From: Holophagales bacterium
GTDB taxonomy: Bacteria > Acidobacteriota > Thermoanaerobaculia > Multivoradales > JAGPDF01
Direction of reading: 5' to 3'
Assembly (NCBI GenBank): GCA_016699405.1
Contig: CP064972.1
Location: forward strand, 3,751,501 to 3,815,500
DNA: 64,000 nt
This document shows, piece by piece, positions 1 through 12,668 of the stretch (position 1 is its first letter; every line of letters starts with the position of its first letter). The position numbers were made by a program, and so were the translations under genes. The notes under the pieces are model-generated. The model was not told the origin of the DNA. It made no database searches and saw only the letters and a program-made list of their open reading frames with translations.

Positions 1-1
1 C

Positions 2-307
2 CACCTCTGGGTGCCGGTGTTGCTGCTCTGGGCGATCCGGCGGATCGGCTACGACCGCCGGGCTCCCCGCCTGCAGACGGTCGTCGGCTGGGTCGCGCTC
101 ACCGCGAGCTACGTCGCCGGAGATTCGACGAGCAACCTCAACTGGCTCTGGCGGCCCTTCGGCCTGGAGACACCGGGCATTCCGCCGCTCGGCTGGCTCG
201 CCGTCGCCTGGGTCGTCATCCCGCTCGTTCTCTACTGGCCCGCTCACCTCGCCCTGACCGCGGTATTTCCCCCTCACGCTCGAGGTGGAGCGGAGCGGGG
301 AACCTAG
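2..307 (+). CDS. C-terminal end of an integral membrane protein (5' truncated)
   Basis: The reading frame is open from the window edge, so only the last ~100 codons are present. They hold at least two hydrophobic stretches, one around the VVGWVALTASYVAG segment and one around WLAVAWVVIPLVLYW, so this is the end of a membrane protein. The short tail after the last segment is polar. The stop codon overlaps, in convergent orientation, the stop of the AlaX-type gene on the other strand. No family can be named from the fragment. Confidence 0.6.
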   Translation, partial: HLWVPVLLLWAIRRIGYDRRAPRLQTVVGWVALTASYVAGDSTSNLNWLWRPFGLETPGIPPLGWLAVAWVVIPLVLYWPAHLALTAVFPPHARGGAERGT

Positions 308-1512
308 AGCGGACCGCCGGGCGCGTCGAGCGCCGCGCGCAGCGTCGAGACGACCTGTTCGCGACCGGCGAGCGTCGACACCTTGCCCTGGAACGACCGA
401 CCGCTGCCGCCGCCTCGTCCACCGAGCACGGCGGCGACGCCGCGCCCGAGCTCGGCAAGCGGCAGATCGCAGCGCTCTCCGGCAACCAGCGCGAACGCGA
501 ACCCCGCGCCGAGCGGAGCCGTGACGAACACCAGCGCCTCGGGCCGCCGGCTGGCGACGCGTTGGGCGAGACGAGCCGCTCCTCCGGCGAGCGGGGCGAC
601 GACGGCCTCGTCGATCAGCACCCCCGGGCGAAGCGCCAGCGCCTCGGCAAGTTGCGTCTCGAACCGCTCCTCGACGCTCCGCAGCTCGCGCCCGAGCGCT
701 TCGAGAGCCGCCGCCTTCTCCGCCGCCGCCGCGACCAGGCCTTCCTCGGGCGCGCCGAGGAGCCGGCGGAGATCCGCCGCCCGACGCTCGTGCTCGGCAA
801 GCCGCCGCCTCACGCGCCCACCGGCAACCCAGAAGAGCCGCGTGCCGCCGCGCATCGGCTCGGTGCCGAGGAGGGCGAGCGACTCGATCTCGGCCGTCGA
901 GGCCAGGTGCGTCCCCCCGCACGCCGCGAGGTCGATCCCCTCGATCTCGACTAGGCGCGCATCGCCGGAGAAGCCCTCGGGCAGCCCGCGCGATCGGGCG
1001 CCGAGCCGTTCGAGGTCGGCGAGCGGAACCCGCCGCGCCGTCACGCGCCGGGCAGCCCGAACTTCCGCCGCGACCGCCTCCTCCAACCGGACGAGCTCCT
1101 CCGGTGCCAGCTGGGGCACGGCGAGCTCGATGTCGCAGACCGCCGCCCCGAGATGAAACGACGTCGTCCGCCAGCCGAAGCGGTCCGCGGCGATGGCGGT
1201 GAGCAGATGCTGGCCGGTGTGTTGCTGCATGTGGTCGAACCGCCGCGACCAGTCGACACGCAGGCGGACGATCCCGCTCGGCAGGGGCGCGGCGAGGCGA
1301 TGCCGCAGACCCTCCTGCCGGCGTTCGACCGCCGTCACCTCGACCTCGCCGAGCCAGCCGCGGTCCGGCGGCTGTCCCCCGCCTCCGGGATAGAGGATCG
1401 TGTCGTCGAGGAGCGCCCAGGCCCCCTCCGCGTCGATCCCGGCGTCACGCGGCACGACCTCGCGCTCGACGGCCCGGGGATCCCGTTCGTACCCGAGGAG
1501 CTCGTCTGTCAT
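304..1512 (-). CDS. AlaX-type alanyl-tRNA editing protein with DHHA1 domain
   Basis: This is a free-standing trans-editing protein predicted to hydrolyse mischarged Ser- or Gly-tRNA(Ala). The 402-residue protein has the AlaRS second additional domain fold: a GGGGQPPDRG loop near residues 43-52 and a zinc/catalytic site formed by HTGQH (98-102) and CGGTH (C198, H202). A C-terminal DHHA1-like domain carries a glycine-rich GGRGGGSGR stretch near residue 365. The length fits the long AlaX forms that keep the C-Ala/DHHA1 part. No Shine-Dalgarno is visible. Instead a TAGAAT box lies 6 nt before the ATG, suggesting a leaderless mRNA. It is divergent from the WS/DGAT gene. Confidence 0.9.
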   Translation of the reverse strand: MTDELLGYERDPRAVEREVVPRDAGIDAEGAWALLDDTILYPGGGGQPPDRGWLGEVEVTAVERRQEGLRHRLAAPLPSGIVRLRVDWSRRFDHMQQHTGQHLLTAIAADRFGWRTTSFHLGAAVCDIELAVPQLAPEELVRLEEAVAAEVRAARRVTARRVPLADLERLGARSRGLPEGFSGDARLVEIEGIDLAACGGTHLASTAEIESLALLGTEPMRGGTRLFWVAGGRVRRRLAEHERRAADLRRLLGAPEEGLVAAAAEKAAALEALGRELRSVEERFETQLAEALALRPGVLIDEAVVAPLAGGAARLAQRVASRRPEALVFVTAPLGAGFAFALVAGERCDLPLAELGRGVAAVLGGRGGGSGRSFQGKVSTLAGREQVVSTLRAALDAPGGPL

Positions 1513-1518
1513 GGGGCG

Positions 1519-1524
1519 ATTCTA
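1519..1524 (-). promoter_or_regulatory. -10 box (TAGAAT) for a leaderless AlaX transcript
   Basis: On the minus strand TAGAAT ends exactly 6 nt before the ATG at 1512. That spacing puts the transcription start on or next to the start codon. There is no purine-rich Shine-Dalgarno. The same arrangement recurs in front of six other genes in the window. Confidence 0.5.
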
Positions 1525-1555
1525 GGACGGGGGCTCACGAACGGCCGCATGCGGA

Positions 1556-1561
1556 TAGACT
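1556..1561 (+). promoter_or_regulatory. Candidate -10 box (TAGACT) for the WS/DGAT gene
   Basis: TAGACT lies 23 nt before the GTG at 1585. It would start a short leader that contains GGGGGA (1573-1578) as ribosome site. If this is the promoter, the upstream in-frame ATG at 1549 cannot be the start. The divergent AlaX -10 box lies only about 30 bp away. Confidence 0.35.
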
Positions 1562-1584
1562 CCCGCTATTCCGGGGGAACACCT

Positions 1585-3018
1585 GTGACTTCGAGCCTCG
1601 CTGCTGCCTTTCCGCCGCTCGAGCCCGCCTCCGAGCCGATGGCGCCGGTCGACGTCGCCTGGCTGCGGATGGACGAGCCGAACAACCTGATGCAGATCAA
1701 CGGCGTGATCGTCTTCGACGGTTCGGTCGATTTCGGCCGCATCCGCGAGCTGGTCGCCGCGCGGCTCGGCCGGATCCGTCGCTTCCGCCAGCGCGTCGTC
1801 GAAGAGGGCGGTCGCTTCACCTGGCGTGAGGCTCGCGACTTCGACATCGACAACCATCTGGTGCTCGAGACGCTCCCCGAGCCGGGCGGCAAGGCCGGGC
1901 TGCAGCGCTTGATCAGCGAGCTGATGTCGCAGCCGCTCGACCGCGCCCACCCCCTGTGGAAGTTCCACATCGTGGAGAACTACGAGGGTGGAACGGCGGT
2001 CTTCGGGCGCCTTCACCACGCGATCGGCGACGGCGTCGCGCTCATGCTGGTCATCCTCTCGCTCTGCGATCTCGCGCCGAAGGGACCGCCCGCCGCCGAG
2101 GCGGTCGACGAGACTCCCGAGCCGCTCCCGGGAGAGCTTGCCGACCTTTTCGGGCGCCCCCTCGACAGCCTGGCGGCCTTCCGGCGCCTCGCCGAAGAGG
2201 TGATGCCGGACACGATGCGACTGCTGATGCACCCGGTCGAGGCGATGCGCCAGACGAGCGCCGTGCTGCGCGGCGCCGCTGCCGTCGGCTCGTTCGGTCG
2301 ACTGGTCACCTACCCTCCGGACGCACGGACCAAGTTCAAGGGACCGCTCGTCCTCGAGAAGCTCGCCGACTGGACCGAGCCGATCGACGTCGAAGAGGTC
2401 AAGAAGATCGGTCGCGGGCTGGGAGGCACGATCAACGACGTGCTGCTCACGGCGACGGCGGGCGCACTGCGCCGGTACCTGGTGCGCCACGGCGAACCGG
2501 AGGAGACGCTCTCGGTGCGCGCCGTGGTGCCGGTCAACTTGCGCCCGATCGAGAAGATGAGCGAGCTCGGCAACCGCTTCGGCCTCGTCTTCCTCGGCCT
2601 GCCGGTCGGCATCCCCGACCCGATTCGCCGTCTGGCCGAGCTCCGCCGCCGTGCCGAAGCGCTCAAGCGCTCGGCTCAGCCCCTGGTCGCCTACGGCATC
2701 CTGCACGCGATGGGCCTGTCGCCGCTCGCCGTCCAGAAGCTGGTGGTCCGCATGTTCGGCAGCAAGGCCACCGCCGTGATGACGAACGTGCCCGGGCCAC
2801 GGCGCGTGCTCTACTTCGCCGGTCGACCGATCGAGGACCTCTTCTTCTGGGTGCCCCAGTCGGGCCGGCTCGGGCTCGGCGTGGCGATCTGCAGCTACCG
2901 CGGGCGCGCCCGCGTCGGCTTCGCCACCGACGCCGGCCTGGTCCCCGACCCGCAGGAAATCATTCGCGGATTCCAAGACGAGTACGCCGAGCTCCGCTCG
3001 CGCGTCAACCTCGACTGA
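1585..3018 (+). CDS. Wax ester synthase/diacylglycerol acyltransferase (WS/DGAT) family
   Basis: Predicted to esterify acyl-CoA with long-chain alcohols or diacylglycerol for neutral-lipid storage. The catalytic HHxxxDG motif is present as HHAIGDG with its first His at about residue 144. Downstream lie the family signatures GTINDVLL and VMTNVPGP. The length of 477 residues is normal for the family. The start is uncertain: GTG at 1585 is preceded by GGGGGA and gives a typical N-terminus shortly before PVDVAWLRMDEPNNLM; ATG at 1549 and ATG at 1639 are alternatives. The frame is open further upstream but overlaps the AlaX gene there, which is not credible. Confidence 0.9.
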   Translation: MTSSLAAAFPPLEPASEPMAPVDVAWLRMDEPNNLMQINGVIVFDGSVDFGRIRELVAARLGRIRRFRQRVVEEGGRFTWREARDFDIDNHLVLETLPEPGGKAGLQRLISELMSQPLDRAHPLWKFHIVENYEGGTAVFGRLHHAIGDGVALMLVILSLCDLAPKGPPAAEAVDETPEPLPGELADLFGRPLDSLAAFRRLAEEVMPDTMRLLMHPVEAMRQTSAVLRGAAAVGSFGRLVTYPPDARTKFKGPLVLEKLADWTEPIDVEEVKKIGRGLGGTINDVLLTATAGALRRYLVRHGEPEETLSVRAVVPVNLRPIEKMSELGNRFGLVFLGLPVGIPDPIRRLAELRRRAEALKRSAQPLVAYGILHAMGLSPLAVQKLVVRMFGSKATAVMTNVPGPRRVLYFAGRPIEDLFFWVPQSGRLGLGVAICSYRGRARVGFATDAGLVPDPQEIIRGFQDEYAELRSRVNLD

Positions 3019-3044
3019 CCGCCACGCGAACCGCGCGGTCTGGG

Positions 3045-3064
3045 CATTCCCGCGCTGGGGAATG
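3045..3064. other. Inverted repeat upstream of the dnaJ-like/clpB genes
   Basis: CATTCCC-GCGCTG-GGGAATG is a perfect 7-bp stem with a 6-nt loop. It sits 28 bp after the WS/DGAT stop and about 110 bp before the chaperone start. It has no T-run, so it is either a weak terminator or an operator for the heat-shock genes. AT-rich sequence follows directly (3066-3092), as expected for a promoter. It does not match the CIRCE consensus. Confidence 0.4.
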
Positions 3065-3173
3065 ATTGTCGACCGCTTTTCGTTAGAAAATGTGAGGCGC
3101 GCCCGCTCAAGTTCGACGAGCGCGACCCCCTCTCGGGCCGCTCCGCGGCCTCGCAGGGGCCGAGGAGGCACGG

Positions 3174-4124
3174 GTGGAGTTCAAGGACTACTACAAGACC
3201 CTGGGCGTGGCACGCGATGCGTCGGCCGACGACATCCAGAAGGCGTACCGCAAGCTGGCGCGCAAGTACCACCCGGACGTGAATCGCGCCGCCACGGCGG
3301 AGAACCGGTTCAAGGAGGTCGCCGAGGCGTACGAGGTCCTCAAGGACCCGGAGAAGCGCCAGCGCTACGACCAGTTCGGCAGCTCCTGGAAAGGGGTGCC
3401 GCCCGGCGGCTCACCGCCTCCCGGCTTCGAAGGCTACTCGTTCGACTTCGGCGACGCGGCCGGTGGCGGAGCGCAGGGGTTCAGCTCGTTCTTCGAGATG
3501 CTCTTCGGCCAGGCCGCACGAGGCGGAGCCGGCGGCGGACGGGGCGGCGCCGACCCCTTCTCCACCGGACGCGGCGGCTGGGCTCGCCCAGGCGCCAACC
3601 AGGAGGTCGAGGTCGAGCTCTCCCTCGCCGAGGCGGCGCGCGGCGGGGTCCGGGAGCTCCAGATGCGCCTGCCCGGAGACGGCAGCGTGCGAACGCTGCG
3701 GGTGAACTTCCCGCGTGGCGCCCGCCCGGGGCAGAAGATCCGCCTCGCCGGACAGGGCGAGAGCGGCCATGCCGGAGGACCGGCCGGCGACCTCTTCCTC
3801 CGGGTCCGGCTCGCCGCCGACCCTCACTTCCGCCTCGAAGGCAAGGACCTTCATGCTCACGTCGACGTGACGCCGTGGGAGGCCGCGCTCGGCGCCCAGG
3901 TCGAGGTCCCGACCCTCGACGCACCGGTGACGATCCGGATCCCCGCCGGCTCCTCCACCGGCAGGCGAATGCGCCTGCGCGGGAAGGGGTTCCCCAGCCA
4001 CTCCGGAGAGCCCGGCGACCTCTACGTCGAGGTTCGGGTGATGGTGCCGGAGAGCCTCACCGACCGCGAGCGGGAGCTCTTCGAACAGCTCGCCTCCGCG
4101 TCGCCGTTCCGTGCCCGCAGCTGA
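3174..4124 (+). CDS. DnaJ/CbpA-like co-chaperone (no zinc finger)
   Basis: A type II Hsp40: J domain at residues 1-70 with HPD at 33-35, a Gly/Phe-rich linker at about 75-145, then the two-lobed C-terminal substrate-binding region. The CxxCxGxG zinc-finger repeats of true DnaJ are absent, so it is closer to CbpA/DjlA-type proteins. It would stimulate a DnaK ATPase; no dnaK is in the window. GTG start with GAGGAGG about 6-12 nt upstream. The clpB ATG follows 19 nt after the stop, so the two form a disaggregase-type stress operon. Confidence 0.9.
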   Translation: MEFKDYYKTLGVARDASADDIQKAYRKLARKYHPDVNRAATAENRFKEVAEAYEVLKDPEKRQRYDQFGSSWKGVPPGGSPPPGFEGYSFDFGDAAGGGAQGFSSFFEMLFGQAARGGAGGGRGGADPFSTGRGGWARPGANQEVEVELSLAEAARGGVRELQMRLPGDGSVRTLRVNFPRGARPGQKIRLAGQGESGHAGGPAGDLFLRVRLAADPHFRLEGKDLHAHVDVTPWEAALGAQVEVPTLDAPVTIRIPAGSSTGRRMRLRGKGFPSHSGEPGDLYVEVRVMVPESLTDRERELFEQLASASPFRARS

Positions 4125-4143
4125 CGAAAGGGACGACACGATC

Positions 4144-6761
<2,618 letters not shown>

Positions 6762-6765
<4 letters not shown>

Positions 6766-7079
6766 GCGCCCTCGCCGCGGCGCTGCTGGCGGCCGGCGCC
6801 GCGGGAGCGATCGCCGGCCTGGCGCGTCTCGCTCGCGCCTCCCGCCACGCGTGGAGCGACGACGATTTCGCCGCGTCGCGACGGCGCTCCGGCGATGGCC
6901 TGCTCGCCGCCTCGATGCGCGTCCTCGAGGAGGCGATCGGGCCCGGAGGTCGAGCCGCCATCGAGGCGCGCCGGATCGTCGAGACGGGCGAAGCGGACGA
7001 GTCGGCCCGCGCGGGCGACGGAGACCGTGGCGACCCAGCCGGTCGCGCCCCCGACTCGCCTCCGCCGTCGGCCACCTAG
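6762..7079 (+). CDS. Small hypothetical protein with N-terminal hydrophobic segment
   Basis: A 105-residue protein translationally coupled to clpB by a 4-bp ATGA overlap. Residues 2-22 (SALAAALLAAGAAGAIAGLA) form a likely membrane anchor or signal sequence. The rest is charged, with an Asp/Glu/Arg/Pro-rich tail that looks disordered. No family is recognised. The coupling to clpB and a GC-rich third-position pattern are the only support for it being a gene. Confidence 0.45.
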
Positions 7080-7100
7080 CTGCTACGCTAGGCGGCCGAC

Positions 7101-7682
7101 ATGAGCCACCGCCCCGCCTCCTCCCCGGCCTTGCGCGACGAAGAGCTTCGCCGGCGCCATCTCGAGATCTACGGACACCACCCGGCCCGTCCGATGGAGG
7201 TCCACCAGCTCGAACCGCGCCTGCTCTCGGGGCGCCAGCCGCTCTCCGAGCTCGATGCCCGGCAACTCGCCGACCGTGGGGTCACCCACGTGCTCGACCT
7301 GCGCCAGGAACGCGAGTGGAAGGGGACCGGTCGCCAGGGCGCGGCGGCGGTCGCGGCCTTCGCTCAACTCGGCGTCGAACGGCTCGCCTTGCCGATCGCC
7401 GACGGCGAGGCACCCGACCCCGCCACCCTGGACCTCGCCGTCGAGTTCATCGAGCGGGCGACCGGCGAGCCGACGGCGACCGGCTGCGTTTACGTGCACT
7501 GCCGCGCCGGGATCGAGCGCACCGGAACGATCCTGCTGGCCTATCTCGCGAAACGCGACGGGAAAAGCGTGACGCGCGCGCTCGCAGCCCTCGCCAGTCC
7601 CGAGCGGCCGTACGCTCCCCTCCCCTGGCAGGTTGCCGCCGTCCGGCGGTGGCTCGCCGGCGATGCCCGGGAGGAGCGCTGA
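7101..7682 (+). CDS. Dual-specificity/tyrosine protein phosphatase family protein
   Basis: A cysteine phosphatase of the DSP/PTP fold, 193 residues. The P-loop HCRAGIERTG has the catalytic Cys134 and Arg140 of CX5R. A general-acid Asp is probably in the preceding IADGEAPDPATLD region. No transmembrane segment is seen, so it is cytosolic. It would dephosphorylate phosphoproteins or small phosphorylated metabolites; the substrate cannot be told. A TACGCT box lies 11 nt before the ATG, so the leader is very short. The rmuC start follows 2 nt after the stop, so they are probably co-transcribed. Confidence 0.85.
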   Translation: MSHRPASSPALRDEELRRRHLEIYGHHPARPMEVHQLEPRLLSGRQPLSELDARQLADRGVTHVLDLRQEREWKGTGRQGAAAVAAFAQLGVERLALPIADGEAPDPATLDLAVEFIERATGEPTATGCVYVHCRAGIERTGTILLAYLAKRDGKSVTRALAALASPERPYAPLPWQVAAVRRWLAGDAREER

Positions 7683-7684
7683 GC

Positions 7685-9229
7685 ATGGAGCCGACGCTGC
7701 TCGCGCTGCTGGCCGGCGCTGCCGGGCTGACGCTCGGCGCCGTCGGCGCCTGGCTCGCCGGGCGGGCTCGTGTCCGCGACGCCGTGGCGGTCGCGCGGGC
7801 CGAGTCCGAAGGGCTCCTCCGCAGCCTCGAAGAGCGCCTGCGGTCCCGCGAGGAACGGCTGGCCGAAAGCGCCGGCGCGCTCGCCGCCCGTGCCGAGGAG
7901 GCGACGGAGCTGCGCCGCGACCTCGCCGCGAGCGAGAGCGCTCGTGCCACCGCCGAGGCCCAGGCCGCGCGCCTTCCGGGACTCGAGACCGAGCTCGCGG
8001 CGCTGCAGGCCGAATCCTCGGCGCTGCGCGCCGGCCTTGCGGCGCTCGAGAGCCGCGTGGCCGAAGAGCGCAAGAGCGCCGAAGAGAAGCTGGCGCTGCT
8101 CGAAGAGGCCCGGACGCACCTCGCCGATGCCTTCAAGGCGATGGCGAGCGATGCCCTGTCGCGCAACAACCAGGCCTTCCTCGACCTCGCCCGCGAGAAC
8201 CTCGAGCGGATGCAGAGCGAAGCCAAGGGCGACCTGAGCCAGCGCGAGCAGGCGATCGCCGCCCTGGTCAAGCCGCTCGGCGAGCAACTCGGCAAGGTCG
8301 AGGGGCACGTGCGCGAGCTCGAGAAGGCGCGCGAGCTCGCCTACGGCTCGATCAGCCAGCACCTGCGCTCGGTCACCGCGAGCCAGGAGACGCTGCAGCG
8401 CGAGACCGCCAATCTCGTCAAGGCGCTGCGTGCCCCGCAGACCCGCGGCCAGTGGGGTGAGCTCCAGTTGCGGCGGGCCGTCGAGCTCGCCGGCCTCGTC
8501 GACCACTGCGACTTCGACGAGCAGGTGACGATCTGGAAGGGCGACGCCGCCCAGCGTCCCGACCTCGTCGTCCACCTTCCCGGCGGCAAGGAGGTGGTCG
8601 TCGACGCCAAGGCGCCCCTCGCCGCCTACCTCGACTCGCTCGAGGCGCCCGACGATGCGGCGCGCGCGGTTGCCCTGCACGCTCACGCACGCCAGGTGCG
8701 CGAGCACGTCAAGAAGCTCGCCACGAAGAGCTACTGGGACAGCTTCGCCACCGCCCCGGACTTCGTCGTGCTCTTCCTCCCGGGCGAACACTTCCTCTCC
8801 GCCGCGTTGGCGAGCGAGCCGCTGCTGTTCGAGGACGCATTCGCCCAGAGCGTGCTCCTCTGCTCCCCGACCAATCTGATCGCTCTCCTCAAGTCGGTCT
8901 TCTACGGTTGGCAGCAAGAAGCGCTCGCCGCCAACGCGCGGCAGATCAGCCAGGAAGCGCGCGTCCTCTACGATCGTCTGCGGACCTTCTCCGACCACCT
9001 CCGCAACATCGGCAACTCGCTGCAACTGGCGGTCGGCCATTACAACCGGGCGGTCGGGTCGTTCGAGGGGAGAGTCCTTGTTCAGGGGCGGAAGCTGGAG
9101 GCGTTGGGGATCCAGACGCAGCCGCCGCTGGCCTCGGCAGAGGCGATCGAGCTGGCACCACGGCTTCTCACGCCGCCCGAGTCCTCGGCCAAGGACCGAG
9201 ACGGCGATGACGAAACAGCGTCTGGGTAA
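7685..9229 (+). CDS. rmuC: DNA recombination protein RmuC
   Basis: A 514-residue RmuC family protein, known in E. coli as a limiter of recombination at inverted repeats. It has an N-terminal membrane anchor (LLALLAGAAGLTLGAVGAWLAG), a long coiled coil rich in Ala, Glu and Arg (about 30-190), and the RmuC nuclease-like core. The core includes the stretches QTRGQWGELQLRR, PDLVVHLPGGKEVVVDAKAP (restriction-endonuclease-like D...DAK) and DFVVLFLPGEHFLSAAL. ATG start directly after the phosphatase gene. The reading frame extends far upstream but only overlaps other genes there. Confidence 0.95.
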   Translation: MEPTLLALLAGAAGLTLGAVGAWLAGRARVRDAVAVARAESEGLLRSLEERLRSREERLAESAGALAARAEEATELRRDLAASESARATAEAQAARLPGLETELAALQAESSALRAGLAALESRVAEERKSAEEKLALLEEARTHLADAFKAMASDALSRNNQAFLDLARENLERMQSEAKGDLSQREQAIAALVKPLGEQLGKVEGHVRELEKARELAYGSISQHLRSVTASQETLQRETANLVKALRAPQTRGQWGELQLRRAVELAGLVDHCDFDEQVTIWKGDAAQRPDLVVHLPGGKEVVVDAKAPLAAYLDSLEAPDDAARAVALHAHARQVREHVKKLATKSYWDSFATAPDFVVLFLPGEHFLSAALASEPLLFEDAFAQSVLLCSPTNLIALLKSVFYGWQQEALAANARQISQEARVLYDRLRTFSDHLRNIGNSLQLAVGHYNRAVGSFEGRVLVQGRKLEALGIQTQPPLASAEAIELAPRLLTPPESSAKDRDGDDETASG

Positions 9230-9352
9230 GGGATCGCGAAGCGAGCGGGTCACGCGAGAGCACAAGGACTCGCCGGATCGCCGATCGACGCGTCGGCCCG
9301 GCCCAGCTCGATGAATGCGGTCGTCCGTCGTTCACGCGAGGAGATACCGAAG

Positions 9353-9871
9353 ATGAGCACCCGAGTCCGTCCGGCGCTGGTCCTTTTCTCTGCTCTCGTC
9401 TTGTCTCTCTCGTTCACCTCGTTCAGCGCCTCCTCGGAAAACGACGCGAAGGCGGAGGTCGGGCAGACGCTCGACGCCTTCCATGCCGCGGCGGCGCACG
9501 CCGACGAGGCGACCTACTTCGAGCTGCTGGCGCCGGCAGCCGTCTTCCTCGGCACCGATGCCACGGAGCGCTGGGACAAGGAGGCGTTCCGCGCCTTCGC
9601 TCACCCCTACTTCGCGCAGGGAAAGGGCTGGACCTTCGTGCCGCGGGATCGCCACGTCGACTTCGCCGCGCACGGAGAGGTCGCCTGGTTCGACGAGCTG
9701 CTCGACAGCGCGACCTACGGCGAGTGCCGCGGCACCGGGGTGCTCGAACGGATCGACGGGCGCTGGCGGATCCTGCAGTACCACCTGACGATCCCGGTCC
9801 CCAACGCCCTCGCCAAGGAGGTCGTCGCCCGGATCCGCGAGCAGGCCGCCCACCCCGCCGCGCCGCGCTGA
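9353..9871 (+). CDS. Secreted NTF2/SnoaL-like (DUF4440-type) protein
   Basis: A 172-residue protein with a signal peptide (residues 7-29, VRPALVLFSALVLSLSFTSF region) followed by an NTF2-like cone domain. The domain shows the usual helix AEVGQTLDAFHAAAAHADEA, the loop with the FLGTDATERWDKEAF motif, and strands ending in GRWRILQYHLTIPVPN. Such proteins are periplasmic or lipid-side small-molecule binders or SnoaL-like enzymes; the ligand is unknown. ATG 9353 is chosen because GAGGAG lies 9 nt upstream. An in-frame ATG at 9311 would spoil the signal peptide. Confidence 0.8.
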   Translation: MSTRVRPALVLFSALVLSLSFTSFSASSENDAKAEVGQTLDAFHAAAAHADEATYFELLAPAAVFLGTDATERWDKEAFRAFAHPYFAQGKGWTFVPRDRHVDFAAHGEVAWFDELLDSATYGECRGTGVLERIDGRWRILQYHLTIPVPNALAKEVVARIREQAAHPAAPR

Positions 9872-9967
9872 GCGATCACGGCGGCACCCGGCCGAACGAG
9901 GGTGGGCCGGCCTCGAGAGACGCAGCGCCTCTTCGCGACCTCTCCGCAGACCGAGCCGGCCGCGGCC

Positions 9968-12085
<2,118 letters not shown>

Positions 12086-12118
12086 CGGGGTCGCGGGACG
12101 CTAGCACAATCGCACGGC

Positions 12119-12124
12119 TATCAT
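12119..12124 (+). promoter_or_regulatory. -10 box (TATCAT) for a leaderless transcript
   Basis: TATCAT ends exactly 6 nt before the ATG at 12131 and no Shine-Dalgarno is present. This predicts a transcript that begins at or beside the AUG. Confidence 0.5.
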
Positions 12125-12130
12125 CCGCGC

Positions 12131-12664
12131 ATGCCGCTCGACCGCCGAGGGACGGTGCTGCTGATCGTCGACTTGCAGGAAGGACTGCTGCCGGTGATCG
12201 CCGGCGGCGAGCGGATCCTGGCCGAAGCGATCGCACTGGCGCGCGCGGCGCGAGCGCTCGGCGTGCCGATGCTCGTCACGACGCGCGACGCCGCCCGGCT
12301 CGGCGCGACGCACCCGGCGCTCCTCGCCGAGTCGCCGGCCGGCGCAGCGATCGACCGGATGTCGTTCAGCAGCTTCGGGTCCCGTGAGCTCGTCGGCCGC
12401 CTGCGGCAATGGCCGGCGCGGCGGCAGCTCCTCGTCTGCGGCACGGAGAGCCACGTCTGCGTCGTGGCCACGGTCCTCGGGGCACGCCGCCGTGGCTACG
12501 ACATCGTCGTCGCCCGCGATGCCGTGGGGTCGATCGCCGAGGAGAATCGACAGCGCGGCCTGCGCCGCATGGCGCGCGCCGGCGCGACCCTCACCTCCAC
12601 CGTCGCGATCCTCGCCGAGCTCGCGGCGGATCCAACGCCCCTCGAGGCCCAACCCGGGAGTTGA
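12131..12664 (+). CDS. Isochorismatase-fold cysteine hydrolase family protein
   Basis: A 177-residue member of the isochorismatase/nicotinamidase-like fold. It has the Asp of VDLQEG (D14), the cis-peptide region and the nucleophile Cys110 in GTESHVCV. The triad lysine normally found in a K-x-x-F-S context is Arg76 here (DRMSFSSF), so activity may differ from classical amidases. It is close to the YcaC/hydrolase group whose substrates are unknown. It is soluble and probably oligomeric. The YncE-like gene begins 4 nt after its stop. Confidence 0.85.
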   Translation: MPLDRRGTVLLIVDLQEGLLPVIAGGERILAEAIALARAARALGVPMLVTTRDAARLGATHPALLAESPAGAAIDRMSFSSFGSRELVGRLRQWPARRQLLVCGTESHVCVVATVLGARRRGYDIVVARDAVGSIAEENRQRGLRRMARAGATLTSTVAILAELAADPTPLEAQPGS

Positions 12665-12668
12665 ACCG

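Noticed and set aside
1522..3171. Long open frame antisense to the WS/DGAT gene
   Set aside because: GC-rich codon mirror image; composition is Arg/Ala/Asp-rich without domain, and the sense strand has clear catalytic motifs.
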